Assembly: GCA_022712975.1 (NCBI GenBank)
Contig: JAFLJO010000006.1
Coordinates: 1 to 64,000, forward strand
Origin: Desulfocapsa sp.
GTDB lineage: Bacteria; Desulfobacterota; Desulfobulbia; Desulfobulbales; Desulfocapsaceae
DNA length: 64,000 bases
Reading direction: 5' to 3'
In this document: positions 21,238 to 30,714 of the stretch, in pieces
How positions within the stretch are numbered: position 1 is the stretch's first letter
Layout of the letters: each line of letters starts with the position of its first letter
Program-made: the position numbers and the translations under genes
The notes under the pieces: generated by a model
Databases searched by the model: none
The model's input: the letters and a program-made list of their open reading frames with translations, nothing else
What the model was told of the DNA's origin: nothing

Positions 21238-22506
21238 ATGGGAAAGTATAAAATAATTGGTGGCAGGACATTGCAGGGTAAGATTAGACTACATGGAGCA
21301 AAAAATGCCGCAATGCCAATTTTGGCGGCCACTATATTGACCGATGAAGAGGTGGTTTTACGTAACGTTCCGGTATGGCTCAATGATGTCCAGGTAATGA
21401 TGGAAATTCTGCAAGCGCTAGGCAAGAAAATTGATGTTACTGACGAGCAGCTTGTTATTTCCGGTTCCCTGCAAACCCATATTGTTCCACCGGAACTTGG
21501 CAACCGTATTCGCTATTCCCTTTTGTTTCTTGGTGGCCTGTTAAACAGACTGGGGAAAAGTAGTGTTCCTAATCCAGGCGGTTGTAATATAGGTGAGCGA
21601 AAATTTGATCTCCATATCGAAGGGCTTGAACGGCTCGGCGGACATTTTGAGTTTGCTGAGACTATTGAGGCTACTAGCACAGAGCTTAAAGGCAATGAAA
21701 TTAATTTTTACCTGCCCACCACTTCCGGTACCCAGAACATAATTCTCGGGGCGCTGGCAGCAGACGGGGAAACCGTATTGAAAAATGCCAACACCAGACC
21801 GGAAAATATGGATTTTGGTGATTTTTTGAAATCCATGGGGGCAGACCTGGAAATTAGAAACCGGGTCGTCAAGGTAAGGGGGAGCAAGTCACCGCTGCAT
21901 GGCACTGATTACACCATTATGAATGGCCCGGACGAGTTAGTTACCTATATTATTGCTGCGGCCATAACAGGTGGAGAAATTAAGATTGAAAATGCGAGTT
22001 TGAAATATGCGCCCACAGATTTCAGGGTTCTTCGGGACGCTGGTGTGGAAATTTTCGAATGGGGGAATTCCGTCTATGTTTCTGCCCCCCATCCTCTGCA
22101 ACCCATTGATATTTTTACCACCCCATATCCAGGGATTAACTCGGATATGCAACCATTGTACAGCGTGCTTGCCTCAATTATTCCTGGAGAAAGCACTGTG
22201 ACTGACATGCGATTTACCGATCGCTTTCAGTATGTTGAGGAGCTGAAAAAGTTTGGAATGGATATTGATGCCTACGGCAACTGCGCAGTTATCAGAGGAG
22301 GAAAACCTCTACAGGGGGGTGATGTACAGGCCACAGACCTGCGAGGTGGTGCTGCTATGGTACTAGCCGGGCTTGCAGCGGAAGGAACCACAACCATCAG
22401 TAATATCTATCAGATTGGCCGCGGGTATGTAAATTTATCAAAGATGCTTCGTTCTCTTGGTGCGGAAATTGAGGAAGTTGGAGAAGAGGATGTTGTAGAC
22501 TGTTGA
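21238..22506 (+). CDS. murA: UDP-N-acetylglucosamine 1-carboxyvinyltransferase
   Basis: 422 aa; 'LHGAKNAAMPILAATIL', catalytic Cys in 'PGGCNIGERKFDLHIEGLERLGG', 'YPGINSDMQ', 'FTDRFQYVEEL', 'TDLRGGAAMVLAGLAAEGTT'. Confidence 0.92.
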   Translation: MGKYKIIGGRTLQGKIRLHGAKNAAMPILAATILTDEEVVLRNVPVWLNDVQVMMEILQALGKKIDVTDEQLVISGSLQTHIVPPELGNRIRYSLLFLGGLLNRLGKSSVPNPGGCNIGERKFDLHIEGLERLGGHFEFAETIEATSTELKGNEINFYLPTTSGTQNIILGALAADGETVLKNANTRPENMDFGDFLKSMGADLEIRNRVVKVRGSKSPLHGTDYTIMNGPDELVTYIIAAAITGGEIKIENASLKYAPTDFRVLRDAGVEIFEWGNSVYVSAPHPLQPIDIFTTPYPGINSDMQPLYSVLASIIPGESTVTDMRFTDRFQYVEELKKFGMDIDAYGNCAVIRGGKPLQGGDVQATDLRGGAAMVLAGLAAEGTTTISNIYQIGRGYVNLSKMLRSLGAEIEEVGEEDVVDC

Positions 22507-23493
22507 TTGAACTCAATACTAATTACCCCAATAATGCCTAACCTTGCCCACATCACCCGTCAGCTCAAAGAGAAATCGGTTGGCACAGTTCTGACCGAGG
22601 AGTTGCTCTCAACGCACAGCACTTGGAAAATTGGTGGGCCTGCCGATATTTTTGTCTTGCCTGCCCAACCTCAAGGGCTCAGTGATACTCTGCAAATGGC
22701 TAGGGAGTATGCCCTGCCAGTAGTCATTATCGGTGGCGGATCCAATCTGTTGTTTGATGATGAGGGGGTACGTGGAATTGTCATAAAAATTGATGTCGGC
22801 CTTTCGCATATTGAAATTGACGATAATCGCATTCGTGTAGGTGCCGGTGTTTGGGTTCCGTGTTTGGCCCGGGCTGCCGGAAAGGCCGGTTTAACAGGTC
22901 TGGAGCATATCATAGGAATCCCCGGAACCTTTGGTGGCCTGTTGTTCATGAACGGCGGCAGCCAGCGCAAAAGCATAAGTGAGTGTGTGCAGAAAGTTCG
23001 TGTTATTGATAGAAGGGGGAGGCAACAGGAATTCTCTAAACAAGAGTGTCATTTTACTTACCGGAAATCTGTTTTTCAACAAACCGATTTTATCATCCTA
23101 GGGGCAGATATCGAATGTCAGCCCGGAGATTCTGGGTTAATTAGACAGGAAATGCTTGCCATCTTGAGAAGTAGAAGTGAGAAATTCCCTCGGAAATTAC
23201 CCAATTGTGGCTCAGTATTCGTCAGTGATCCTGCAATGTACGATTCGTTCGGTCCGCCGGGAAAAATAATTGAAGATTGTAATTTTAAGGGAGCTGCTGT
23301 AGGTGATGCGGAGGTATCGAGGCATCACGCAAACTTTATTGTCAATACAGGCAGGGCAACATCGGCCCAGGTGATGGAGCTGATAGGTAGGATCCGTTGG
23401 AAAGTGTACGAGCGGACCAACTGCTGGCTTCGTTGTGAGGTACGATATGTGCCGCCAGGCGGAGAAGTTAAACAATTGCATACGTTTTTGTGA
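22507..23493 (+). CDS. murB: UDP-N-acetylenolpyruvoylglucosamine reductase
   Basis: 'VVIIGGGSNLLFDDEGVRGIVIKI', 'FTYRKSVF', 'PNCGSVFVSDP' (Ser), 'SRHHANFIVNTGRATSAQV', terminal 'LRCEVRYV' Glu. The in-frame ATG at 22534 is an alternative start. Confidence 0.9.
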   Translation: MNSILITPIMPNLAHITRQLKEKSVGTVLTEELLSTHSTWKIGGPADIFVLPAQPQGLSDTLQMAREYALPVVIIGGGSNLLFDDEGVRGIVIKIDVGLSHIEIDDNRIRVGAGVWVPCLARAAGKAGLTGLEHIIGIPGTFGGLLFMNGGSQRKSISECVQKVRVIDRRGRQQEFSKQECHFTYRKSVFQQTDFIILGADIECQPGDSGLIRQEMLAILRSRSEKFPRKLPNCGSVFVSDPAMYDSFGPPGKIIEDCNFKGAAVGDAEVSRHHANFIVNTGRATSAQVMELIGRIRWKVYERTNCWLRCEVRYVPPGGEVKQLHTFL

Positions 23494-24056
23494 GATCTTG
23501 TATTGTTATGATATGTCGATCGTTCTCAGAATGTTTTTTGACTGATACTTACCGCATCTCTTCAGAAATGACGGTATGGAAAGCTTTGAAATTATGTTTT
23601 AGAGAGTCGCGTGTGCTTGCTGTTGTACTGTTTCGAATAACCCAATACTTATGGTCTAAAAAGATGATCTGGCGTTTGGCGCCCATAGTGAAAAGGGTGA
23701 ATGAGGTTTTAACCGGGTTTGAATGTCATCTTGAGGCAACTGTTGAGGCTGGATTGTTTCTTGCTCATACGCAAAATATTGTTGTTGGCGAGGGTACAAA
23801 AATTGGTAAACAAGTTACCTTATATAATGGTGTCACTCTAGGGTCGGCCAGGATAGACCACTCTTCAGGAAAAGGTAAGTATCCACAAATATTGGACGGG
23901 GGAATTGTTTATAGTGGTGCAAAAGTGTTGGGAGCTATAGTCATAGGTAAGGCATCTGAAGTTGGCGCAAATGCTGTGGTGCTTCAAGATGTTCCTGATG
24001 GTTGTCTAGCTGTAGGGGTACCAGCACGAGTGATAAAGCTTGAAGGAGAGAGATGA
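23490..24056 (+). CDS. Serine O-acetyltransferase-like hexapeptide transferase
   Basis: 'FLAHTQNIVVGEGTKIGKQVTLYNGVTLGS', 'VIGKASEVGANAVVLQDVPDGCLAVGVPARVIK'; GTG start overlaps the murB stop. Confidence 0.82.
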   Translation: MRSCIVMICRSFSECFLTDTYRISSEMTVWKALKLCFRESRVLAVVLFRITQYLWSKKMIWRLAPIVKRVNEVLTGFECHLEATVEAGLFLAHTQNIVVGEGTKIGKQVTLYNGVTLGSARIDHSSGKGKYPQILDGGIVYSGAKVLGAIVIGKASEVGANAVVLQDVPDGCLAVGVPARVIKLEGER

Positions 24057-25351
24057 GTTTCCTTAAGCAGAGTGCGGTGACTTCTGTTACGCAAATTCTC
24101 GTCATGATGGTCAGCATGAGCACAGGGGTGATTGTCGCACGGGTACTCGGTCCTGAAATAAAAGGGCAGGCAGCTCTTCTCAACAATGCCACTCAGCTTC
24201 TCTTTATGGTTGCTAGTATGGGACTTGGCTCGTCATTTTCCTTCTTTATCGCAAAAAAGAAATATCCATCTCGCCAGATTATGACTTTCGCATTACTTTG
24301 CGCCCTGTTTTTGGGGTTCATGGTTAATGTTTGCTTTTATTTATCATGGCCATTTCACTCCTCAATGTGGGAGAGGATCCCCTTTAACTTAGTGTTCTTT
24401 TCGGTTGCGCTGGCAATCCCTCATGTTTATTCGAATTATCTAGTACGTATAGTGGTTGGTCATGGCAGGATTTATTCCATGAACATAGCAAGTACTGTAA
24501 GTACCATGACCAATTTTATGTTAGTAGTACTACTAGTGCTTGTTTGGCAACGTGGACTTCAAGGTGTTGTTATTGCTCTCTGGGTTGCCTGTCTCGCCCA
24601 GATTGGGGTGCTCGCATGGGTATTAAGGAAAGACCTCATCCCTGCTTCTTGCTGGGATTTTGACTTTACCCAGGCAATATTTTCCTACGGCATTAAGGCC
24701 CATGCGCTTTTGATTATCAATTTTCTTAATTACAGGCTTGATATTTTTTTGTTGCAATATTTAACGAAAGATTCAATTGAAGTGGGCTATTATTCACTTG
24801 CGGTAGGTATGGCAGAGTTGATGTGGCTGGTGCCCAATTCTGTAGTGGCCCCTCTTTTCAGTGTCGTTGCCCAATCTGATGCGGATGATCGTTCGATGAT
24901 CACACTGCGTACCTGCCGCTGGTCGCTGATTTTTATCGCTGTATTGGCTGTGGGCGGGATTGCGTTTGGGCGGCCATTTATTCGTCTTCTGTATGGGGCT
25001 GAATATCTGCCCTCTTTTGGGCCGTTTCTCTGGTTGTTACCTGGGATATGTCTTTTTCCGTTATTTAAGTTGTTGATTATTGACTTGGCAGCTAGGGGAT
25101 TTCCCGGCTATGGGACTATTGCATCGGTAGTGGCATTGGTGGTGAATATCGGTGCAAATATTTTGTTGATTCCCCAATACGGTGGTATAGGTGCAGCAAT
25201 AGCTACTTCATTTTCTTATATTTTAATGGCTACGATTTCTTTATGCTTTTTCATGCGCATTACAAAACATTCACTACGTGATGTTTTTGTTGTTGATCAT
25301 GCAGAATTACAGTTTATCTCTGCAAAAATTAGGCAGATGGTGATGAGGTAA
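24053..25351 (+). CDS. Polysaccharide flippase (Wzx-like, MATE/MOP superfamily)
   Basis: 432 aa polytopic; 'TQILVMMVSMSTGVIVARVLGPEIKGQAALL' N-terminus typical of Wzx/PST transporters. Confidence 0.85.
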   Translation: MSFLKQSAVTSVTQILVMMVSMSTGVIVARVLGPEIKGQAALLNNATQLLFMVASMGLGSSFSFFIAKKKYPSRQIMTFALLCALFLGFMVNVCFYLSWPFHSSMWERIPFNLVFFSVALAIPHVYSNYLVRIVVGHGRIYSMNIASTVSTMTNFMLVVLLVLVWQRGLQGVVIALWVACLAQIGVLAWVLRKDLIPASCWDFDFTQAIFSYGIKAHALLIINFLNYRLDIFLLQYLTKDSIEVGYYSLAVGMAELMWLVPNSVVAPLFSVVAQSDADDRSMITLRTCRWSLIFIAVLAVGGIAFGRPFIRLLYGAEYLPSFGPFLWLLPGICLFPLFKLLIIDLAARGFPGYGTIASVVALVVNIGANILLIPQYGGIGAAIATSFSYILMATISLCFFMRITKHSLRDVFVVDHAELQFISAKIRQMVMR

Positions 25352-25389
25352 ATCCTCCTTAGAAATTTTAGATTTTCTGGTTTTTGGTA

Positions 25390-26721
25390 ATGAATAATTT
25401 TCTATCAAAATGGCTTTTTTTTGCCCCGGTCAGGCTGTTACGAGGTGAAAATGTTATGAAATATATGGGAGAAGTCCGTCAGGCTGAGTGCTTATCAGAA
25501 GAAGAACTAAGGTGTTTTCAACTGCAAAAAATACAAAAATTAATAAATGAGAAGGAGAATGTTCCTTACCTTGCTAATATTGTAGGATCTGAAGAAAATG
25601 ACGTTCCTATTCGATCTTTGGATGATTTAGCTATATTCCCAATTGTTGATAAAAAATACATTATTGACAATATAGAAAATTTCAGGAATAAACAAATATT
25701 TTGTATCTCGTCACGGGGAACTAGCGGTTCAACAGGACAGCCGTTCAAATTCTATCGTGACAGGTTTGCCCTAGCTTATATGGATGCTGTGATGTACAAC
25801 GCCTACGCATGGCACGGTATTGCAGCAGGGGAAAGGCAGTCACGTTTTTGGGGCATGCCTTTTGATCCTAAAAAGAAAAGAGAAGCAGTGCTCAAAGATT
25901 TTTTGATGAACAGGATAAGACTCTCTGCTTTTGAGCTCACAAATAAAATGTTTAACAAGTATTATCTGAAAATGTGTAAATTTCATCCTGGATATTTGTA
26001 CGGATATCCTTCCCTGATAAATGAATTTGCTCATTTTTGCCGGGATAGGGGGTTGTCTTGTAAGCATCTTAATATTAAAGTGGTAGTGGTAACTGGAGAA
26101 AAGTTGATTTCTAATCAGAAAAAGATGATTGAAGAGGTCTTTTCGGCAAAGGTTGTGCAAGAATACGGTTGTTCAGAGGTCGGAGTTATCGGGTTTGAGT
26201 GTCCACATGGGAAAATGCATGTAATGTCACCAAACCTGATTGTAGAGGTTATCAATGATGGTAGCTCAGTTGTTGATGAACTTGGTGAAATAGTTGTTAC
26301 GGAGTTAAATGCCAAGTCGTTCCCGTTTATTCGCTATCAAATTGGTGACCTTGGGATCATAAAAAGCGCTCAATGTAGTTGCGGACTGAAGTGGCCGGTG
26401 ATTGAAATTAAAGAGGGGCGTATTGATGACTATATAATAACTCCTGAAGGTAAAAAGGTGTATGATGCTGTATTGGCATATACTTTTAATGGGTATAAAA
26501 AATATATTAAAATGTTTAAAGCCGTACAAAGGAATAATCTAGATTTAGAAATAAAGGTTGTTTTGACAGATGAGTGTGACGATAATATTTTAACTAAATG
26601 CCGTGAAGATCTGGCCCAGAGGATATGTTCTACTATTTCTATAACATTAATATCAGTGAAGAGTATCAAAAGAGAAAAATCGGGCAAATTACGATATTTT
26701 GTTTCTGAATTAAATTCATAA
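25390..26721 (+). CDS. Phenylacetate-CoA ligase-like adenylate-forming enzyme (PaaK/CapK family)
   Basis: 'SSRGTSGSTGQPFKFYRD' P-loop, 'EYGCSEVGVIGFEC', 'YQIGDLG', 'KREKSGKLRYFV'. Confidence 0.85.
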   Translation: MNNFLSKWLFFAPVRLLRGENVMKYMGEVRQAECLSEEELRCFQLQKIQKLINEKENVPYLANIVGSEENDVPIRSLDDLAIFPIVDKKYIIDNIENFRNKQIFCISSRGTSGSTGQPFKFYRDRFALAYMDAVMYNAYAWHGIAAGERQSRFWGMPFDPKKKREAVLKDFLMNRIRLSAFELTNKMFNKYYLKMCKFHPGYLYGYPSLINEFAHFCRDRGLSCKHLNIKVVVVTGEKLISNQKKMIEEVFSAKVVQEYGCSEVGVIGFECPHGKMHVMSPNLIVEVINDGSSVVDELGEIVVTELNAKSFPFIRYQIGDLGIIKSAQCSCGLKWPVIEIKEGRIDDYIITPEGKKVYDAVLAYTFNGYKKYIKMFKAVQRNNLDLEIKVVLTDECDDNILTKCREDLAQRICSTISITLISVKSIKREKSGKLRYFVSELNS

Positions 26722-26740
26722 TCCAGTGGTCACTTTAACT

Positions 26741-27679
26741 ATGTCTAGTAGCCTTCGAAATGACATTTTAGTTGTTATTCCTGCAAAGAATGAATCAAAG
26801 TATATAACTTCCTGTCTTGAGGCCGTACAATTCCAAGATTATCCATCCTTTGAGATCGTTGTGGTTGATAATGGCTCCACAGATACCACCATGAATATAG
26901 TAGCTGGTTTTCCAGGGGTTACCCTGTTGGAAAAGGAAGGCGGTACTATTAGTTCAGTCAGGAATTTTGGTTCGAAGTATGCTTCATCTGAGTATATTGC
27001 CTTTTTAGATGGTGACTGTGTGCCTCCTGCTTCATGGTTGCAAACGGGTGTAGAACTCTTACAGGATGAGCGAATTTCATCTGTCGGTTTTCCGGCCTCA
27101 TCACCTGATTCTGCGGAATCTTGGGTGGTAACAACATGGCATATGATGAGTAGCAGTGCCAAGCATGAGACAAGTTGTTACGTAGATTGGCTGTCTTCTT
27201 TTAATTTAATTATGAAAAGGGTAGCTTTTGAAGAAGTTGGTGGTTTTGATGAGTCTCTGGAAACTTGTGAGGATTTCGATTTAGGTATGAAACTAAGTAA
27301 GCATTCCCGACTCTTGTTTAACGACACCCTGACAGTACAACACCTTGGGGTAGTTTCTTCGCTACAAGAATTCTTTCGAAAAGAGTTGTGGCGAGGGAAA
27401 AGCAATTTACAGCAGCTGAAAAGAAATAAAGAGGGGATGAAGGGGATTATTGGAGTTATTGTGCCTTTTTTCTACGTAATATCGATATTGTTCCTGTGTA
27501 TTTTATCTTTTTGGAGCCCTAAATTTTTTCTATTGTTGCTCGTTGTTTTAATTAGTTTGCCCTTTGCCTTTGCTTGTCGCAGGTTAAAAGAAATGGAGCA
27601 GGTAAGATTTTTACCTAAGATGCTTTTGCTGGCAAGTGTGTATCTTTTTGCAAGAGGACTGGCTGTTATTTGGAAATAA
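26741..27679 (+). CDS. Family 2 glycosyltransferase
   Basis: 'VIPAKNESKYITSCLEAVQFQDYPSFEIVVVDNGSTD', 'AFLDGDCVPP'; similar in layout to 5133-6056. Confidence 0.88.
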   Translation: MSSSLRNDILVVIPAKNESKYITSCLEAVQFQDYPSFEIVVVDNGSTDTTMNIVAGFPGVTLLEKEGGTISSVRNFGSKYASSEYIAFLDGDCVPPASWLQTGVELLQDERISSVGFPASSPDSAESWVVTTWHMMSSSAKHETSCYVDWLSSFNLIMKRVAFEEVGGFDESLETCEDFDLGMKLSKHSRLLFNDTLTVQHLGVVSSLQEFFRKELWRGKSNLQQLKRNKEGMKGIIGVIVPFFYVISILFLCILSFWSPKFFLLLLVVLISLPFAFACRRLKEMEQVRFLPKMLLLASVYLFARGLAVIWK

Positions 27680-27682
27680 AAT

Positions 27683-28801
27683 ATGAGTATTTCTTTAATA
27701 GCTGTTGGTGATATAAGCTTTGGTGATTCTCCGAAATGTTTTGGTTTTGGCGTTAAGAGAGTGGTCGAGAAAAAAGGCGCAGATTTTATTTTTGAAAAAA
27801 TCAAGGGGGAGTTAAACAGTGATATTCTTTTCGGTAATTTAGAAGCAGTCTTGTCAGATGAGGGGCTGGTTCCGTATGATTTTCATTCTGACCAAATGAG
27901 AGGATGCGTTGAGTGTGTTGACGCATTAAGTCGTGTTGGATTTAATGTTCTGAATATTGCCAATAACCACATGATGCAACATGGTAAAGCTGCTTTTTGG
28001 GATTGTATTGAACGGCTAAAGAGAAAGAATATAGCAATAGTTGGATTAAAGGGAAGTGGTGATTATTATACTGAACCTGCAATTCTAGAAATTAGAGGGG
28101 AAAAGATAGGTTTTTTGGGTTATTCTTTTGAGGACGATAATCGGTTGAGCCGTTTGGCTGACATAGATTATGCTAACTGTACGGATCCTGAGAGAATTTG
28201 TGCTGATGTTAATAGGTTGAGATCTGAGGTAGATTTTGTCGTTGTTTCTCTCCATTGGGGGCTTGAATTTGCTGTAAACCCGTCAGCAAATCTTATAAAA
28301 ATAGCACGAAAAATTGTAGATGCGGGTTCAAATATTATTTTAGGGCATCATTCACATACTGTCCAATGTGTTGAAGAGTATGGTGGAGGTGTTATCTGTT
28401 ATAGTCTTGGTAATTTTGTTTTCGATATGACCTGGAATAAGCTATGTCAGCGCAGTATACTTGTACAATTTGAATTACAGGATAAGACGGTAGATAAAAC
28501 GTACGTTTATCCTGTAATAATTAATAGATGCTACCAACCTGAACTTGATGCTGATCAAAGTGCAAGTTTCTACCTAGAGAAATTGAACCAGATGCAACTA
28601 GAGAATTTTTCAACTAATAGAGGAAATATAGAACACGAAAATCTTATTTATTACAAAACTGTTGCAGTTCAGCAGCTCAAAGACACTTTTCTGTCTAATT
28701 TGTTTCTGCTAGCTACAACAGTCAGTAAGACACCATGTAGATATTTACTAGGAAAACTAAGCTATATTGCAAAAAAGATGTTTATGTTTAATGGCAACTG
28801 A
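27683..28801 (+). CDS. CapA-family metallophosphatase-like protein
   Basis: 'LIAVGDISFGD', 'FGNLEAVLSD', 'NIANNHMMQHGKAAF', 'VVSLHWGLEF', 'IILGHHSHTVQ'. Confidence 0.88.
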   Translation: MSISLIAVGDISFGDSPKCFGFGVKRVVEKKGADFIFEKIKGELNSDILFGNLEAVLSDEGLVPYDFHSDQMRGCVECVDALSRVGFNVLNIANNHMMQHGKAAFWDCIERLKRKNIAIVGLKGSGDYYTEPAILEIRGEKIGFLGYSFEDDNRLSRLADIDYANCTDPERICADVNRLRSEVDFVVVSLHWGLEFAVNPSANLIKIARKIVDAGSNIILGHHSHTVQCVEEYGGGVICYSLGNFVFDMTWNKLCQRSILVQFELQDKTVDKTYVYPVIINRCYQPELDADQSASFYLEKLNQMQLENFSTNRGNIEHENLIYYKTVAVQQLKDTFLSNLFLLATTVSKTPCRYLLGKLSYIAKKMFMFNGN

Positions 28802-28813
28802 TTTTACCTGCAA

Positions 28814-28852
28814 GCATGAGTAGCATTATATGAAGTAAAATGCTACTCGTGC
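28814..28852. terminator. Hairpin between convergent genes (candidate bidirectional terminator)
   Basis: GCATGAGTAGCATT (28814-28827) / AATGCTACTCGTGC (28839-28852): 14-bp inverted repeat with one mismatch, 11-nt loop. Confidence 0.55.
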
Positions 28853-28889
28853 GAATCGCTGCAATCAGTTGCCTTAGGATTGTTCAGCA

Positions 28890-29924
28890 TTAAAATGAGG
28901 GTACATGTAGAATTATCTGCTGTTCTGCACGGGAATCATCGGCTGCAAGACCAATATATTCTGTGCTTATAATAACGTCGTCCATATATAATTGCATTTC
29001 CGTATGCGAATCTAAGGGTGATGAACCGTTCGTTATATTATCTATAAACATAACCCAGTTCCAATTGTGTGTTGTGTTTGAGCCATTCATTTTCCACTCT
29101 ACATCTGTGCGTGATCCCACCGAAACACCATCAATCCACGCTTCCCATTCACCGTTAGCAACTCCAGGTGAACTATTCATTTTTACTCTGAACTCATAGC
29201 AATGCCAGTCGCTGTCAGTGGGCCAAGTAGCATTGGCAACTTTTTCAGTATCATCAGTTGCGTAGGTCAGGGCCTTACGAACCGCCATTGTCATCTGAGC
29301 AGGTGGAAATGAAACATTATTATACCAGCCAGGGTAAAGGGTTGGCCAGTTTACCGATCCACTACCAAACTCTTGCGGGTTGTAATTTGTTGTCCAGATA
29401 TTCGCATTATATGTGCTAATCCGCATCAATTTTTGTTGGGAATGTTCATTTTGTTCTGGATTAGTCCACTCCCAATTGGAATTAAATTTAAGATAGTATC
29501 GGACGTAAAGTTCACTGTGTCCTGTTTCGCCTAGCCATATATCAAGTGATCCACCTGACCATGCCCCATAGTCGCCGGTCACTTCTACGTTATAGGTAAT
29601 GCCCTTTCCCGAGCCCCCCCGGGCCCCTTCTGAGCTAAGGACATATGTGTCTTTGCGTCTGTCGTCAATCCAGTAAGAAGATGCCGCCCTGTAGGACGTC
29701 CATCCCTGTGGTGGACAGTAGGTGGTGCAATTGTCAGAGCGAGTCATTCCCCAAGCAATGTCTGTGCCTCCTGGCTGGCTTTTGTGAATCGTTTGTTGAG
29801 ACTGCCAATCCGGGGAGCTGTCAAAATTATCCTGGAAGAGAATCTCAGCAAATACTGGAGACGAATTTTGCAGCACAATCGTTGTGAATAGCAAAGAAGT
29901 GAATATAGCTTTTTGGGGAAACAT
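28890..29924 (-). CDS. Secreted concanavalin A-like/polysaccharide-lyase-like protein
   Basis: Start refined to ATG at 29924 (AGGAG upstream), giving signal peptide 'MFPQKAIFTSLLFTTIVLQNSSPVFA'. The body contains 'ELYVRYYLKFNSNWEW', 'WHCYEFRVKMNSSPGVANGEWEAWIDGVSV', 'MQLYMDDVIIS'. Confidence 0.7.
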   Translation of the reverse strand: MFPQKAIFTSLLFTTIVLQNSSPVFAEILFQDNFDSSPDWQSQQTIHKSQPGGTDIAWGMTRSDNCTTYCPPQGWTSYRAASSYWIDDRRKDTYVLSSEGARGGSGKGITYNVEVTGDYGAWSGGSLDIWLGETGHSELYVRYYLKFNSNWEWTNPEQNEHSQQKLMRISTYNANIWTTNYNPQEFGSGSVNWPTLYPGWYNNVSFPPAQMTMAVRKALTYATDDTEKVANATWPTDSDWHCYEFRVKMNSSPGVANGEWEAWIDGVSVGSRTDVEWKMNGSNTTHNWNWVMFIDNITNGSSPLDSHTEMQLYMDDVIISTEYIGLAADDSRAEQQIILHVPSF

Positions 29925-29943
29925 AATGAAACTCCTGTACCTA

Positions 29944-30170
29944 TTAATTATTTGAAATGTAAAATTCATCAAAGCTGCCCATGGGGTTGGTGTGGCCGAT
30001 ATAGAAATCCTGAGTCCCCAAAAAGGGGTGGCGGAATTCCAGGGAGTAGTGCTGAGTTCACTCACAATTGTTCCGTCTCGTTTGATGGTCATTGAGCCGT
30101 TGTCATCGTCCCAGCTAAATTCATACTGATGCCAAGTTTCGGTGTCCCAGTTATCTTCAACCTTATACTA
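29944..30170 (-). pseudogene. Remnant C-terminus of a LamG-like protein paralogous to the 30715-31710 gene, frameshifted
   Basis: Reverse strand reads YKVEDNWDTETWHQYEFSWDDDNGSMTIKRDGTIVSELSTTPWNSATPFWG, then in a shifted frame QDFYIGHTNPMGSFDEFYISNN*. Compare intact WYQYEFSWDSMAGKVSISRDGSNLQEAASTPWN...NNQDFHIGHKFPLGSFDDFFVFN. Confidence 0.75.
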
Positions 30171-30293
30171 GCCGAAACAGATATGGAGATGGGTTTTGCT
30201 TTTTTTGCCATTAGGGCATCATGTTCCCCGCTCAATTTTCAAAAAAGCCTGTTTTTTATATAATGCTTTGTGCCTTGTTTGAAAAGTCCTAGC

Positions 30294-30686
30294 TTAATGT
30301 TGGCCTATTATGTTTGTAATAAATGGAACTGCTTGTGGTGTCCCCGGATGTTCAGATATCTGTTGGATGTTAGAGAACAATGATTGACCACCTTCTAATG
30401 GCTCCCATATTATTTGAATATATGCTGGAAATTGTTCAATAGGTACGTTGGCACATTCAAGGTGAAAAGTATTGGTACCTGCTGTTAGCAGAGATCCACA
30501 AATAGTATGTTTTTTTTTATCGGTCATATCACTATTGTATGAATAATAAAAGTTGAACGCCTCAGTCTCTGTGACAGATGGTACAGTCCATGAAAGCTTG
30601 ATGATGCCTATGTTTGCCTGTGTATGTGGGGCGAAAGAAAATATGGAAACGAAGCAAATAAGAAGAAGGATCAGTGTTTTTTTCAT
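30294..30686 (-). CDS. Small secreted Fn3-like protein
   Basis: Signal peptide 'MKKTLILLLICFVSIFSFAPHTQA'; 'IKLSWTVPSVTETEAFNFYYSYN...CGSLLTAGTNTFHLEC' resembles the Fn3-like repeats of the neighbouring 983-codon protein. Confidence 0.6.
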   Translation of the reverse strand: MKKTLILLLICFVSIFSFAPHTQANIGIIKLSWTVPSVTETEAFNFYYSYNSDMTDKKKHTICGSLLTAGTNTFHLECANVPIEQFPAYIQIIWEPLEGGQSLFSNIQQISEHPGTPQAVPFITNIIGQH

Positions 30687-30714
30687 AATAAAACCATGTT
30701 TTTTAAAGTGCAAT

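Noticed and set aside
28890-30092. Full 400-aa ORF from the six-frame track
   Set aside because: The first 56 codons are the LamG pseudogene remnant read through in frame. The real start with RBS and signal peptide is at 29924.
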